From CAIYRG01 sp035632215 (GTDB lineage Bacteria > Pseudomonadota > Alphaproteobacteria > Micropepsales > Micropepsaceae): a stretch of DNA of 24,889 nt. Under the pieces are notes generated by a model, which had not been told where the DNA came from, made no database searches, and saw nothing but the letters and a program-made list of their open reading frames with translations. Every line of letters starts with the position of its first letter. Within the stretch, counting starts at the first letter, position 1. Below, in pieces: positions 1-5,860 of the stretch. Position numbers and translations under genes: made by a program. The stretch is from positions 1 through 24,889 of the forward strand of contig DASQHF010000167.1 in the NCBI GenBank assembly GCA_035632215.1, written 5' to 3'.

Positions 1-954
1 TCCTTCGGCAAACATTTCCTGAAGACGGTGTGCGAGCGTTATAGGCCCAAGCGCCTCATCATCTTCTCGCGCGACGAGCTCAAGCAGTTCGAGATGGCGC
101 AGAGCTTCGGCGTCGAGCAGTACCCCTTCATCCGCTATTTCATCGGCGACGTGCGCGACCGCGACCGGCTCGAGCTTGCGCTGCGCGACGTCGATTACGT
201 CGTTCATGCGGCTGCGTTGAAGCAGGTACCGACGGCCGAATACAATCCCTTTGAATGCATCCGCACCAACGTCTTCGGTGCCGAGAATCTCGTTTATGCG
301 GCGTTGCGTCGAAACGTGAAGCGCGTGATCGCGCTCTCGACCGATAAGGCCGCCAACCCGGTCAATCTCTACGGCGCCTCGAAGCTCGCATCCGACAAGA
401 TCTTCGTCGCGGCAAACAATCTCGCGGGTGCCGACGGCACGCGGTTCTCGGTCGTGCGCTACGGCAATGTCGTGGGTTCGCGCGGCTCCGTCGTGCCCTT
501 CTTCCGCAAGCTCGCGGCGGAAGGTGCCGAGTCGCTCCCCATCACGGACGAGCGCATGACGCGGTTCTGGATCACGCTGACCCAGGGCGTGAATTTCGTT
601 CTCTCGAGCATGGAATTGATGCGGGGCGGAGAAATCTTCGTGCCGAAAATCCCTTCTACCACGATCGTCGACGTCGCCTCGCTTTTGGGCCCCAATCTGC
701 GCCAGCACAAGGTGGGCGTGAGGCCTGGCGAGAAGCTGCACGAGACCATGATCCCGGCCGACGATTCGCGTTGGACGGTCGAGATCGACGACCGCTACGT
801 CATCCTCGCAAGCTTCGCGGCCGCGGCGCGCGACGCCTACATCAATCGCGGCGCGAAGCCGGTCGCGGAGGGGTTCCAATATTCGAGCGACTCGAATCCC
901 GAGCTCCTGGATGCGCGCGGACTGCAAGGCCTCTTAAATTACGCCTTCGCTTGA
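1..954 (+). CDS. pseB: UDP-GlcNAc 4,6-dehydratase (inverting) PseB, 5' truncated
   Basis: First enzyme of pseudaminic acid synthesis: a cytoplasmic, NADP-dependent short-chain dehydrogenase family enzyme that dehydrates and C5-epimerises UDP-GlcNAc. The reading frame is open from base 1, where Ser-Phe-Gly-Lys is the end of the Rossmann glycine loop, so the true start lies before the window. Only the first ~15-20 residues seem to be missing; the GTG at 28 is not a credible start. The run STDKAANPVNLYGASK contains the catalytic Tyr (codon 370-372) and Lys (382-384) of the YxxxK motif in the form typical of PseB/FlaA1. The stop at 952-954 is 7 bases before pseC, so the two are cotranscribed. Flagellin genes next door suggest the sugar is destined for flagellin. 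CapD-type dehydratases are the nearest alternative, but the pseC partner argues for PseB. Confidence 0.93.
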   Translation, partial: SFGKHFLKTVCERYRPKRLIIFSRDELKQFEMAQSFGVEQYPFIRYFIGDVRDRDRLELALRDVDYVVHAAALKQVPTAEYNPFECIRTNVFGAENLVYAALRRNVKRVIALSTDKAANPVNLYGASKLASDKIFVAANNLAGADGTRFSVVRYGNVVGSRGSVVPFFRKLAAEGAESLPITDERMTRFWITLTQGVNFVLSSMELMRGGEIFVPKIPSTTIVDVASLLGPNLRQHKVGVRPGEKLHETMIPADDSRWTVEIDDRYVILASFAAAARDAYINRGAKPVAEGFQYSSDSNPELLDARGLQGLLNYAFA

Positions 955-961
955 GGCGCGC

Positions 962-2221
962 ATGCGCGGCGCTTCTGCCAAGCTTTCATCCTACCCCGAG
1001 CGTGCCCGCGAAAGCGGCACGCCGAACCTTCCCTATGGCCGGCAGCTCATCGAAGACGATGACATCGAGGCCGTGGTTGCGGCGCTGAAAGGCGATTTTC
1101 TCACCACGGGTCCGACTGTCAGCCGATTCGAGAGCACGCTCGCCTCGATCGTCGGCACGCGTGAGGCGGTCGCATGCTCGAGCGGCACATCGGCCCTCTA
1201 CATGGCCGCGCGTGCGCTCAATCTGAAGCGGGGCGACACGGTTATTGTGCCTGCGATCACCTTTGTCGCGACCGCGAGCGCACCGCATCTTGCGGGCGCG
1301 GAGATCGTCTTTTCCGACGTCGACCCCGAGACGGGCTTGATGCGACCTTGCGATCTCGAGGCGGCGCTTGCGCGCATGCCTGACGGAAAAGCCGCAGCGG
1401 TCTTCCCGGTGCACTTCGCCGGGCAGAGCTGCGACGTGGCAGCGATCGCTAAACTCGCGCGGGTGCGTGGGCTGAAAGTTGTGGAAGATGCCGCGCACGC
1501 GCTCGGCACCGCCTGGCAAGGCGATAAGGACGCGCTCGTTCCCATAGGCGCCTGCGAGACGAGCGATCTCACCATCTTCTCGTTTCATCCAGTGAAGACC
1601 ATCGCGGTGGGCGAAGGGGGCGCGGTCACCGGTAATGATCCCGATCTGATGCGCCAGGTGAAGCTCGCGCGCAATCACGGGATCACGCGCGAGGTTTCCG
1701 AATTCACGCGCACCGATGCTGCGCTGTCTACCAGCGGCGCCACAAATCCCTGGTACTACGAGCTCACCGCGCCCGGATTCAATTTCCGGATCTCCGACAT
1801 TAACTGCGCGCTGGGTCTGTCGCAGCTCAAGAAACTGCCGCGCTTCGTCGCCAAACGGCAGCAGCTCGCCAAATGCTACGACGCACTGCTCGCTCCCCTA
1901 AGTGACGCAATCCGGCCGTTGAAGCGTGATCCGCGCTCAGCAACCAGCTGGCACATCTACGTGGTCAGGATCGATTTTGGGGAGCTCAAGCGCGACCGCG
2001 GTGACCTTATGCGCGCGCTCAGCGCCGAAGGCATCGGCACGCAAGTGCATTACATTCCGGTGCATCGGCAGCCTTATTATACGCAGCGTTATGGCGCGAT
2101 GATGCTTCCGGGCGCCGAGAGCTATTACGCCTCGACCCTGACGCTGCCTTTGCATGCCGGCATGACCGAGAGCGATGTTGCGCGAGTCGTTGCTGCGCTC
2201 AAACGCCATTTGGGAATCTGA
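962..2221 (+). CDS. pseC: UDP-4-amino-4,6-dideoxy-N-acetyl-beta-L-altrosamine transaminase PseC
   Basis: PLP-dependent sugar aminotransferase of the DegT/DnrJ/EryC1 family. It aminates the PseB product at C4, the second step of pseudaminic acid synthesis. 419 residues; the PLP Schiff-base lysine is K212 in SFHPVKTIAVGEGG, preceded by the cofactor-binding VEDAAHALG segment. The conserved N-terminal start LPYGRQLIEDDDIEAV appears only at residue ~23, so the protein has a short extra N-terminus. No other in-frame ATG/GTG/TTG lies between 962 and that motif, so ATG 962 is kept, with a weak GAGG just upstream. It follows pseB by 7 bases. The later steps (PseH, PseG, PseI, PseF) are not in the window. 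Confidence 0.93.
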   Translation: MRGASAKLSSYPERARESGTPNLPYGRQLIEDDDIEAVVAALKGDFLTTGPTVSRFESTLASIVGTREAVACSSGTSALYMAARALNLKRGDTVIVPAITFVATASAPHLAGAEIVFSDVDPETGLMRPCDLEAALARMPDGKAAAVFPVHFAGQSCDVAAIAKLARVRGLKVVEDAAHALGTAWQGDKDALVPIGACETSDLTIFSFHPVKTIAVGEGGAVTGNDPDLMRQVKLARNHGITREVSEFTRTDAALSTSGATNPWYYELTAPGFNFRISDINCALGLSQLKKLPRFVAKRQQLAKCYDALLAPLSDAIRPLKRDPRSATSWHIYVVRIDFGELKRDRGDLMRALSAEGIGTQVHYIPVHRQPYYTQRYGAMMLPGAESYYASTLTLPLHAGMTESDVARVVAALKRHLGI

Positions 2222-2248
2222 TTTCCCACTTCGGACCTCTGACTTCCG

Positions 2249-2596
2249 TCAGACTTTCTTGTCGACCAGCATGCCCGACATTTCGGCGAGGTAGTCGTGT
2301 AGCTTCACGAGTTCCTCGGACGGATATTGGCTGATGACTTCGCCGGTCTGCGGGTCAACGGCGCGATAGATGTAGGTCCCCGTCGTCTTGTCCTGGACGA
2401 TCTGAAGCTTCGAATTCGATGGCATGCTCTTCCTGAGCAGCTTCTCGATCACCGCCTGAAGCACGACAACGCGCTGATCGGGACCGAGATTGGTCGAGGG
2501 ATCGGGCGCGGCCGGCGACGTAGGCGAGGGCTGCGGGCGAGCTTGGGTCTGTCCGATCTCACGCGGATTCGGTGCGTTCGAAATGGGATCGACCAT
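2249..2596 (-). CDS. flaG: FlaG-family flagellar protein
   Basis: 115-residue protein with two parts. The N-terminal half (to ~residue 50) is low-complexity and rich in Pro, Ser and Gln. The compact C-terminal half (~residues 50-115) carries YRAVDPQTGEVISQYP and ends in a GMLVDKKV-like tail, matching the FlaG family signature (hydrophobic strand, Asp-x-x-Thr-Gly-Glu-Val-I-x-Q-x-P). FlaG proteins influence flagellar filament length in several bacteria, but their biochemical role is poorly defined. I chose ATG 2596 over the upstream in-frame GTG at 2629 because GAGG lies seven bases before it and the extension looks non-conserved. It is last in the minus-strand flagellin group, 95 bases beyond the hairpin terminator of the proximal flagellin gene, so it may have its own promoter. 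Confidence 0.7.
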   Translation of the reverse strand: MVDPISNAPNPREIGQTQARPQPSPTSPAAPDPSTNLGPDQRVVVLQAVIEKLLRKSMPSNSKLQIVQDKTTGTYIYRAVDPQTGEVISQYPSEELVKLHDYLAEMSGMLVDKKV

Positions 2597-2631
2597 GGCT
2601 GCCTCGCGGGTCCCCTCACCTTGCGCCACTC

Positions 2632-2647
2632 CCCGATCGTGATCGGG
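2632..2647. repeat. Perfect inverted repeat upstream of the flaG-like gene
   Basis: CCCGATC and GATCGGG, 7 bp arms separated by GT, lie 36 bases upstream of the chosen start of the flaG-like gene. It could be an operator, a small RNA hairpin or chance. It has no T-tract, so it is unlikely to be a terminator. Confidence 0.4.
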
Positions 2648-2690
2648 ACACCCACCAGAAATCTTTTCGTTTCAACCCATACCTTGGGAG

Positions 2691-2723
2691 AAAATGGTGG
2701 GACCGGTTTTACCCGGCCCCACC
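2691..2723 (-). terminator. Rho-independent terminator of the proximal flagellin gene
   Basis: Arms 2696-2706 and 2713-2723 pair over 11 positions, with one G-U wobble when read as minus-strand RNA. The six-base loop is followed on the minus strand by ATTTTCTC. The wobble pairs only in minus-strand RNA, which fixes the orientation. It begins about 10 bases after the stop codon of the flagellin at 2733-3557. Confidence 0.8.
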
Positions 2724-2732
2724 GGCAAGCGA

Positions 2733-3557
2733 TTAGTGGAACAACGACAGAACGATGGACGGCGCCGAATTTGCAATCGACAGCGCCTGCACGCCGAGCT
2801 GCTGCTTGACCTGCAAGGACTGCAATTGCGCGCTTTCGACCGCCATGTTGGCATCCACGAGGTTGCCGATGCCTTGGTTCAGCGTGTCGACCAGCTTGGA
2901 CACGAAGTCGTTCTGAATCGTGAACTTCTTCACGCTCGACGCGAGCTTCGCGAGAGAAGCGTTCACGGCGGTGATCGATGCACCGACCGTCGCAACCATC
3001 GTCGAGGCCCTGGTCTGGGTGGAGACCGTCGACGTCGAAGCGACGCCGACGATCGAGCCGCCCAGGCTCAGCGTCTGGCCGGCAGCCGTGATCTTCTTGG
3101 TGCCGTCCGCGGACGCCAGCGCCTGGATGTTGGCGGTCGAGCCGTCAACCAGGTTGGTGCCGTTGAACGACGCGTTGTTGACGATCGTGCTGATCTGATC
3201 GCGCAACGCGATGAAGTCCTGGTTCAGCGCCTGGCGGCTTGCCGTGTCGAGAGACGAGTCGGAAGCGGCAAGGGCCTTGGCCTTCATTTGATTCAACAGG
3301 TCGGAAATCGACTGACCCGCGGAAATGGCGACGTCGACCGTCGACACGCCGCGGTTCAAGCTGTCGGACACCGCCTGATAGCCGCCAACGTCGGCGCGCA
3401 TGTTCTGCGCGATGGCGAAGACGGCGCCGTTGTCGGTCGGGCCGGCAACCTTCAAGCCCGAATTGACGTGGGCCTGAGTCTGTTGCAACTGGGTTTCGGT
3501 CTGGTTCAAGTACTGCAGCGCTACCATGGCGCCGACGTTTGTATTAACGCTAAGCAT
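2733..3557 (-). CDS. Flagellin (copy 1)
   Basis: Structural subunit of the flagellar filament, exported through the flagellar type III apparatus. 274 residues, the size of Caulobacter FljK. The N-terminal D0/D1 helix starts MLSVNTNVGAMVALQYLN and the C-terminal helix ends LQVKQQLGVQALSIANS..LSLFH. There is almost no D2/D3 insertion. The Ser/Thr-rich middle (about residues 140-205) is a plausible O-glycosylation zone; no Cys is present. The start at 3557 rather than upstream at 3632 is set by the conserved N-terminus and a GGAGGG Shine-Dalgarno. It aligns gap-free with the second flagellin but has Gly-Pro-Thr-Asp-Asn where copy 2 has the usual Thr-Ala-Lys-Asp-Asp. It has its own sigma-54-type promoter and terminator. 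Confidence 0.97.
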   Translation of the reverse strand: MLSVNTNVGAMVALQYLNQTETQLQQTQAHVNSGLKVAGPTDNGAVFAIAQNMRADVGGYQAVSDSLNRGVSTVDVAISAGQSISDLLNQMKAKALAASDSSLDTASRQALNQDFIALRDQISTIVNNASFNGTNLVDGSTANIQALASADGTKKITAAGQTLSLGGSIVGVASTSTVSTQTRASTMVATVGASITAVNASLAKLASSVKKFTIQNDFVSKLVDTLNQGIGNLVDANMAVESAQLQSLQVKQQLGVQALSIANSAPSIVLSLFH

Positions 3558-3584
3558 TCTGACCCTCCATTCTGGTTTCGATCG

Positions 3585-3617
3585 GGAAGCGTTGTGCTTC
3601 CGGGACTTTTTGTCCCT
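3585..3617 (-). promoter_or_regulatory. Double hairpin in the flagellin-1 mRNA leader
   Basis: Reading the minus strand from the predicted transcription start at 3617, the RNA begins with A followed by GGGAC-AAAAA-GTCCC (5 bp stem). Directly after comes GGAAGC-ACAAC-GCTTCC (6 bp stem), both with 5-base loops. The 60-base leader thus starts with two stacked hairpins. In Caulobacter, FlbT acts on the 5' leader of flagellin mRNA, and flbT is a neighbour here, so this is a candidate target. That link is inference. Confidence 0.6.
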
Positions 3618-3627
3618 GGGGGCCATA

Positions 3628-3643
3628 GGCAATCGGCGTGCCG
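3628..3643 (-). promoter_or_regulatory. Sigma-54 promoter of flagellin copy 1
   Basis: Read on the minus strand the site is CGGCAC-GCCGA-TTGCC, against the RpoN consensus TGGCAC-N5-TTGCA. The GG and GC dinucleotides have exact -24/-12 spacing. It predicts a start at 3617 and a 60-base leader, the same as the other flagellin gene. Confidence 0.78.
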
Positions 3644-3741
3644 GAAGGCGCTCGCGCGCCGTTAACCAGTTTCACTGAGGGGCTGCTTAGGAAAATTCCG
3701 CCGGGCAGAAACCATTCGGGGACGGAATGACCGGGAACTTA

Positions 3742-3790
3742 TTGCCGCGCGGCGGCAAGTTTTGCCGGGGCCGGGCGGCAGATTCTGCCT
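3742..3790. promoter_or_regulatory. Cluster of palindromes, candidate enhancer for sigma-54 activation
   Basis: Three overlapping or adjacent dyads lie about 110-160 bases upstream of the flagellin-1 -12 element: TTGCCGC-GCG-GCGGCAA (3742-3758), CGGCAA-GTT-TTGCCG (3753-3767) and GGCAG-ATT-CTGCC (3777-3789). The last two share the plan GGCAR-N3-YTGCC. Sigma-54 promoters need an upstream activator site at about this distance; FlbD at ftr sites does this in Caulobacter. The assignment is inference. Confidence 0.4.
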
Positions 3791-3798
3791 TGAACAAA

Positions 3799-3829
3799 GA
3801 AAAAGCGGGGCCGAATGTCCGGCCCCGCT
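3799..3829 (-). terminator. Rho-independent terminator of the distal flagellin gene
   Basis: A perfect 10 bp stem (AGCGGGGCCG with CGGCCCCGCT, arms 3804-3813 and 3820-3829) with a 6-base loop is followed on the minus strand by TTTTTC. It starts about 20 bases past the stop of the flagellin at 3851-4675 and separates the two flagellin transcripts. Confidence 0.92.
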
Positions 3830-3850
3830 GTGATCTCACGATAGCTCTTG

Positions 3851-4675
3851 TTACTTGAAGAGCGAGAGAATGATCTGCGGTTGCGAGTTGGCGATCGACA
3901 AGGCCTGAACGCCCAATTGCTGCTTGACCTGCAAGCTCTGCAACTTGGCGCTTTCCTGAGCCAGATCCGCATCGACCAAGTTGCCGATGCCCGCCTTCAA
4001 CGTATCCATCAGCTTGGAAACGAAGTCGTTCTGAACCGAGAACTTCTTCGCGCCCGAAGCGAGTTTGGCGAGCGAGGCGTTGACGTTCTGGAGCGAGGTT
4101 CCGATCGTCGAGATCATGGCCGAGGCCTTGCTCTGGGTCGAAATCGTCGCCGTCGTGGTGATGGTGACGATCGAACCCGAGAGCTTTAAGTTCTGCCCCG
4201 ACACCGTGATCCGCTTGCTGCCGTCGGCGGAAGCGAGAGCCGTTATGGCGTTCACCGATCCGTCCACCAGATTCGTGCCATTGAACTGCGCATTGGCGAC
4301 GATGGTCGTGATCTGATCGCGTAACGCGACGAAATCCGCGTTGAGCGCGTTCCGGCTCGCCGTGTCGAGCGAGGTGTCGGCGGCGGCAAGCGCCTTCGAC
4401 TTCAACTCGTTGAGCAAGTCGGAAATGGAACCGCCGGCGGAGAGCGCCACGTCGATGGTGGAAACGCCCCGATTGAGACTGTCGGACACCGCCTGATAGC
4501 CGGACACGTCGCCGCGCATGTTCTGGGCAATGGCAAACGTGGCGCCGTCATCCTTCGCGGTCGCGACTTTCAAACCCGAATTGATGTGGGTCTGAGTGGT
4601 TTGGAGATCGGTTTCTGTCTTGTTCAAATACTGCAGCGCGAGCATCGCGCCGGTGTTGGTATTGACGCTTAACAT
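3851..4675 (-). CDS. Flagellin (copy 2)
   Basis: Second flagellar filament subunit, also exactly 274 residues and alignable without gaps to the other copy. It starts MLSVNTNTGAMLALQYLN and ends LSIANSQPQIILSLFK. The D1 segment GLKVATAKDDGATFAIAQ is the canonical form. The middle (about residues 140-205) is Ser/Thr-rich and lacks a large surface domain. The start at 4675 is fixed by the conserved N-terminus and AGGAG upstream; the open frame continues to 4777 without conserved sequence. It has a sigma-54-type promoter at 4746-4761 and a strong terminator. The two copies probably form a mixed filament, as with the multiple flagellins of other alphaproteobacteria; which one predominates cannot be read from sequence. 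Confidence 0.97.
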   Translation of the reverse strand: MLSVNTNTGAMLALQYLNKTETDLQTTQTHINSGLKVATAKDDGATFAIAQNMRGDVSGYQAVSDSLNRGVSTIDVALSAGGSISDLLNELKSKALAAADTSLDTASRNALNADFVALRDQITTIVANAQFNGTNLVDGSVNAITALASADGSKRITVSGQNLKLSGSIVTITTTATISTQSKASAMISTIGTSLQNVNASLAKLASGAKKFSVQNDFVSKLMDTLKAGIGNLVDADLAQESAKLQSLQVKQQLGVQALSIANSQPQIILSLFK

Positions 4676-4704
4676 TGGTGGGTTCTCCTTTGCCGTACTG
4701 GCCG

Positions 4705-4735
4705 ATGAGGCTTCATGCGCCGAGGCGTAATGCCT
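4705..4735 (-). promoter_or_regulatory. Hairpins in the flagellin-2 mRNA leader
   Basis: From the predicted start at 4735, the minus-strand RNA begins AGGC-AUUAC-GCCU (4 bp stem, 5-base loop, 4723-4735). Ten bases further on comes AUGA-AGCC-UCAU (4705-4716). As in the other flagellin leader, the first hairpin sits at the very 5' end of a 60-base leader. Stems are shorter than in copy 1, so confidence is lower. Confidence 0.45.
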
Positions 4736-4745
4736 GAGCCCGCAC

Positions 4746-4761
4746 TGCAACCGCCGGGCCA
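4746..4761 (-). promoter_or_regulatory. Sigma-54 promoter of flagellin copy 2
   Basis: The minus strand reads TGGCCC-GGCGG-TTGCA, differing from the RpoN consensus TGGCAC-N5-TTGCA at one defined position, with correct -24/-12 spacing. Its -12 GC lies 72 bases from the start codon, the same distance as in the other flagellin gene. Confidence 0.78.
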
Positions 4762-4846
4762 GGAACCCAGCTCTCATATTAGATTTAAGGCACTGATATC
4801 ATTGAATATTTTTCTGACGTCACGCGGCCATAAGGGAGGCAAGACC

Positions 4847-4856
4847 TGCCGCGCGG
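4847..4856. promoter_or_regulatory. 10-mer shared upstream of both flagellin promoters
   Basis: TGCCGCGCGG occurs here and at 3743-3752, respectively 100 and 114 bases upstream of the two sigma-54 -12 elements. Its core CCGCGCGG is self-complementary. It could be an activator half-site, but GC-rich palindromes also arise by chance in this genome. Confidence 0.3.
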
Positions 4857-4900
4857 TCAAAGCCGCCGAGCCGCCCTTTCCAGGCTTGGGGGAGAAAGCA

Positions 4901-4930
4901 TAAGGCCGGACGGTCGCCCGTCCGGCCTTA
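4901..4930 (-). terminator. Hairpin after flaF, probable terminator
   Basis: A perfect 13 bp stem (4901-4913 with 4918-4930, four-base loop) begins 26 bases past the flaF stop. The minus-strand continuation TATGCTTTCTC is only moderately T-rich. It would end the flbT-flaF transcript before the flagellin-2 promoter. Confidence 0.65.
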
Positions 4931-4956
4931 GCCTGATCCCAACCGCTGAAACGTTT

Positions 4957-5307
4957 TTAAGCCGCGGGTTGAAGGCCCTGCATGATGGTGCGGTTGATGT
5001 CGATCAGTGGCTCCAAGGTTGCTCCATCACGCATCACTTCGCTCGAATATTTGCTAACCCAAAGAGAGAGCGAAACGATCTGCGCGCGGAGCTCTTTGGG
5101 CAGCCGGTTGCCCTCGTCCATGCAGTCGACCGCCAGCGTGCTCCATAGCCGCCTGTTCCAGTCGATGGCTTCGACCAGCGGCTTGCCTTTGACGCCCGCG
5201 CTTTGCGCCTCGATCAGCGCGCCCGTGACCTGCCCGAACAGACGGTACTCCGCATTGCGCGGCGTTTCACCGGCCGCTTGCGCCTTTTGATACGCTCTTA
5301 GTGTCAT
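4957..5307 (-). CDS. flaF: Flagellar biosynthesis regulator FlaF
   Basis: 116-residue cytoplasmic protein, all-helical in character. Family features are an N-terminal AYQKAQ segment, PRNAEYRLFGQVTGAL, the WNRRLWSTLAVDC block and RAQIVSLSLWVSKYS. In alphaproteobacteria FlaF is needed for flagellin synthesis or secretion and acts opposite to FlbT. The ATG at 5307 lies inside the end of flbT (41-base overlap in another frame). An AGGAG about 9 bases upstream and the conserved N-terminus support this start over a shorter one. The overlap implies translational coupling with flbT. Confidence 0.93.
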   Translation of the reverse strand: MTLRAYQKAQAAGETPRNAEYRLFGQVTGALIEAQSAGVKGKPLVEAIDWNRRLWSTLAVDCMDEGNRLPKELRAQIVSLSLWVSKYSSEVMRDGATLEPLIDINRTIMQGLQPAA

Positions 5308-5692
5308 AGGCCAACCGCTCCTGTTCGAAGTCGAAAAGATTCCGGCATTTCACAAGTGCCTTGTAATAGCCGCCCGTCATCACGTCCTTCGATATCTCGA
5401 CGCATTCCGCGAGCACCTTGCGGTCGCGGATCGCCTCCATGAATTCGGTCATCCGCAGCGCGAACTGGCTGTAATAGACATCGGCGGAATCGGGATCGAG
5501 ATACATCATCATGATCGGGAAATAGATGCGCCTTGCGGGCGTGTCGGCGTCCTCCGGCTGCATGATGTCCTTCTCGCGCAGCACGCAGGCCTTGTTCTGA
5601 ATCACGAGGCTTGTGCGCTTGTCGCCGTTCGCAAGAACCGCGCCATTGAGGACGAATTTCTCACCTGGTTTCAAAGACAGTTTCAGCGGCAT
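5267..5692 (-). CDS. flbT: Flagellin mRNA repressor FlbT
   Basis: 141-residue RNA-acting regulator. In Caulobacter FlbT associates with the 5' leader of flagellin mRNA and promotes its decay until the hook is complete; some relatives instead activate. Family signs are the start MPLKLSLKPGEKFVLNGAV, the NGDKR.SLVIQNKA..LREKDIM core and ALVKCRNLFDFE near the end. A G-rich stretch (GGGGG) just before ATG 5692 serves as ribosome site. It is first in the flbT-flaF pair, and divergent from the TPR glycosyltransferase-like gene across a 168-base spacer. The two flagellin leaders downstream, both starting with hairpins, are its expected targets. Confidence 0.94.
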   Translation of the reverse strand: MPLKLSLKPGEKFVLNGAVLANGDKRTSLVIQNKACVLREKDIMQPEDADTPARRIYFPIMMMYLDPDSADVYYSQFALRMTEFMEAIRDRKVLAECVEISKDVMTGGYYKALVKCRNLFDFEQERLAYDTKSVSKGASGR

Positions 5693-5860
5693 GGAACCCC
5701 CGACAGCCGAAGCGGCCTGATTTCGATCAAGACCTTAGGGGCCAATGGTTAAGAATTGCCTGAGAGTTCGATTCGAGAGTAACGCGCGCTCGTTTACGCG
5801 GTCTTAGTCATGTTTGCCGTTTTCTTCCTTCCTCTTGATCGAGGGGAGCGGAACGGAATC
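5693..5860. other. Divergent intergenic region between flbT and the FlmG-like gene
   Basis: This 168-base spacer must hold promoters for both directions. I see no sigma-54 match with correct spacing. A GAGGGGAG at 5841-5848 is the likely ribosome-binding site for the + strand gene. Nothing else is assignable. Confidence 0.4.

Noticed and set aside
3558..3632. Longer start for flagellin copy 1 at 3632
   Set aside because: It would precede the predicted transcription start at 3617, and the conserved flagellin N-terminus with GGAGGG lies at 3557.
2694..3665. Long + strand open frame (323 codons) opposite flagellin copy 1
   Set aside because: It is exactly antisense to a certain flagellin gene, is Arg/Gly-rich with no family features, and has no ribosome site. 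It arises from the G+C-rich codon pattern.
5746..5760. TGGTTAAGAATTGC as a sigma-54 promoter for the FlmG-like gene
   Set aside because: The spacing between GG and GC is one base short of the required -24/-12 geometry, which RpoN does not tolerate well.
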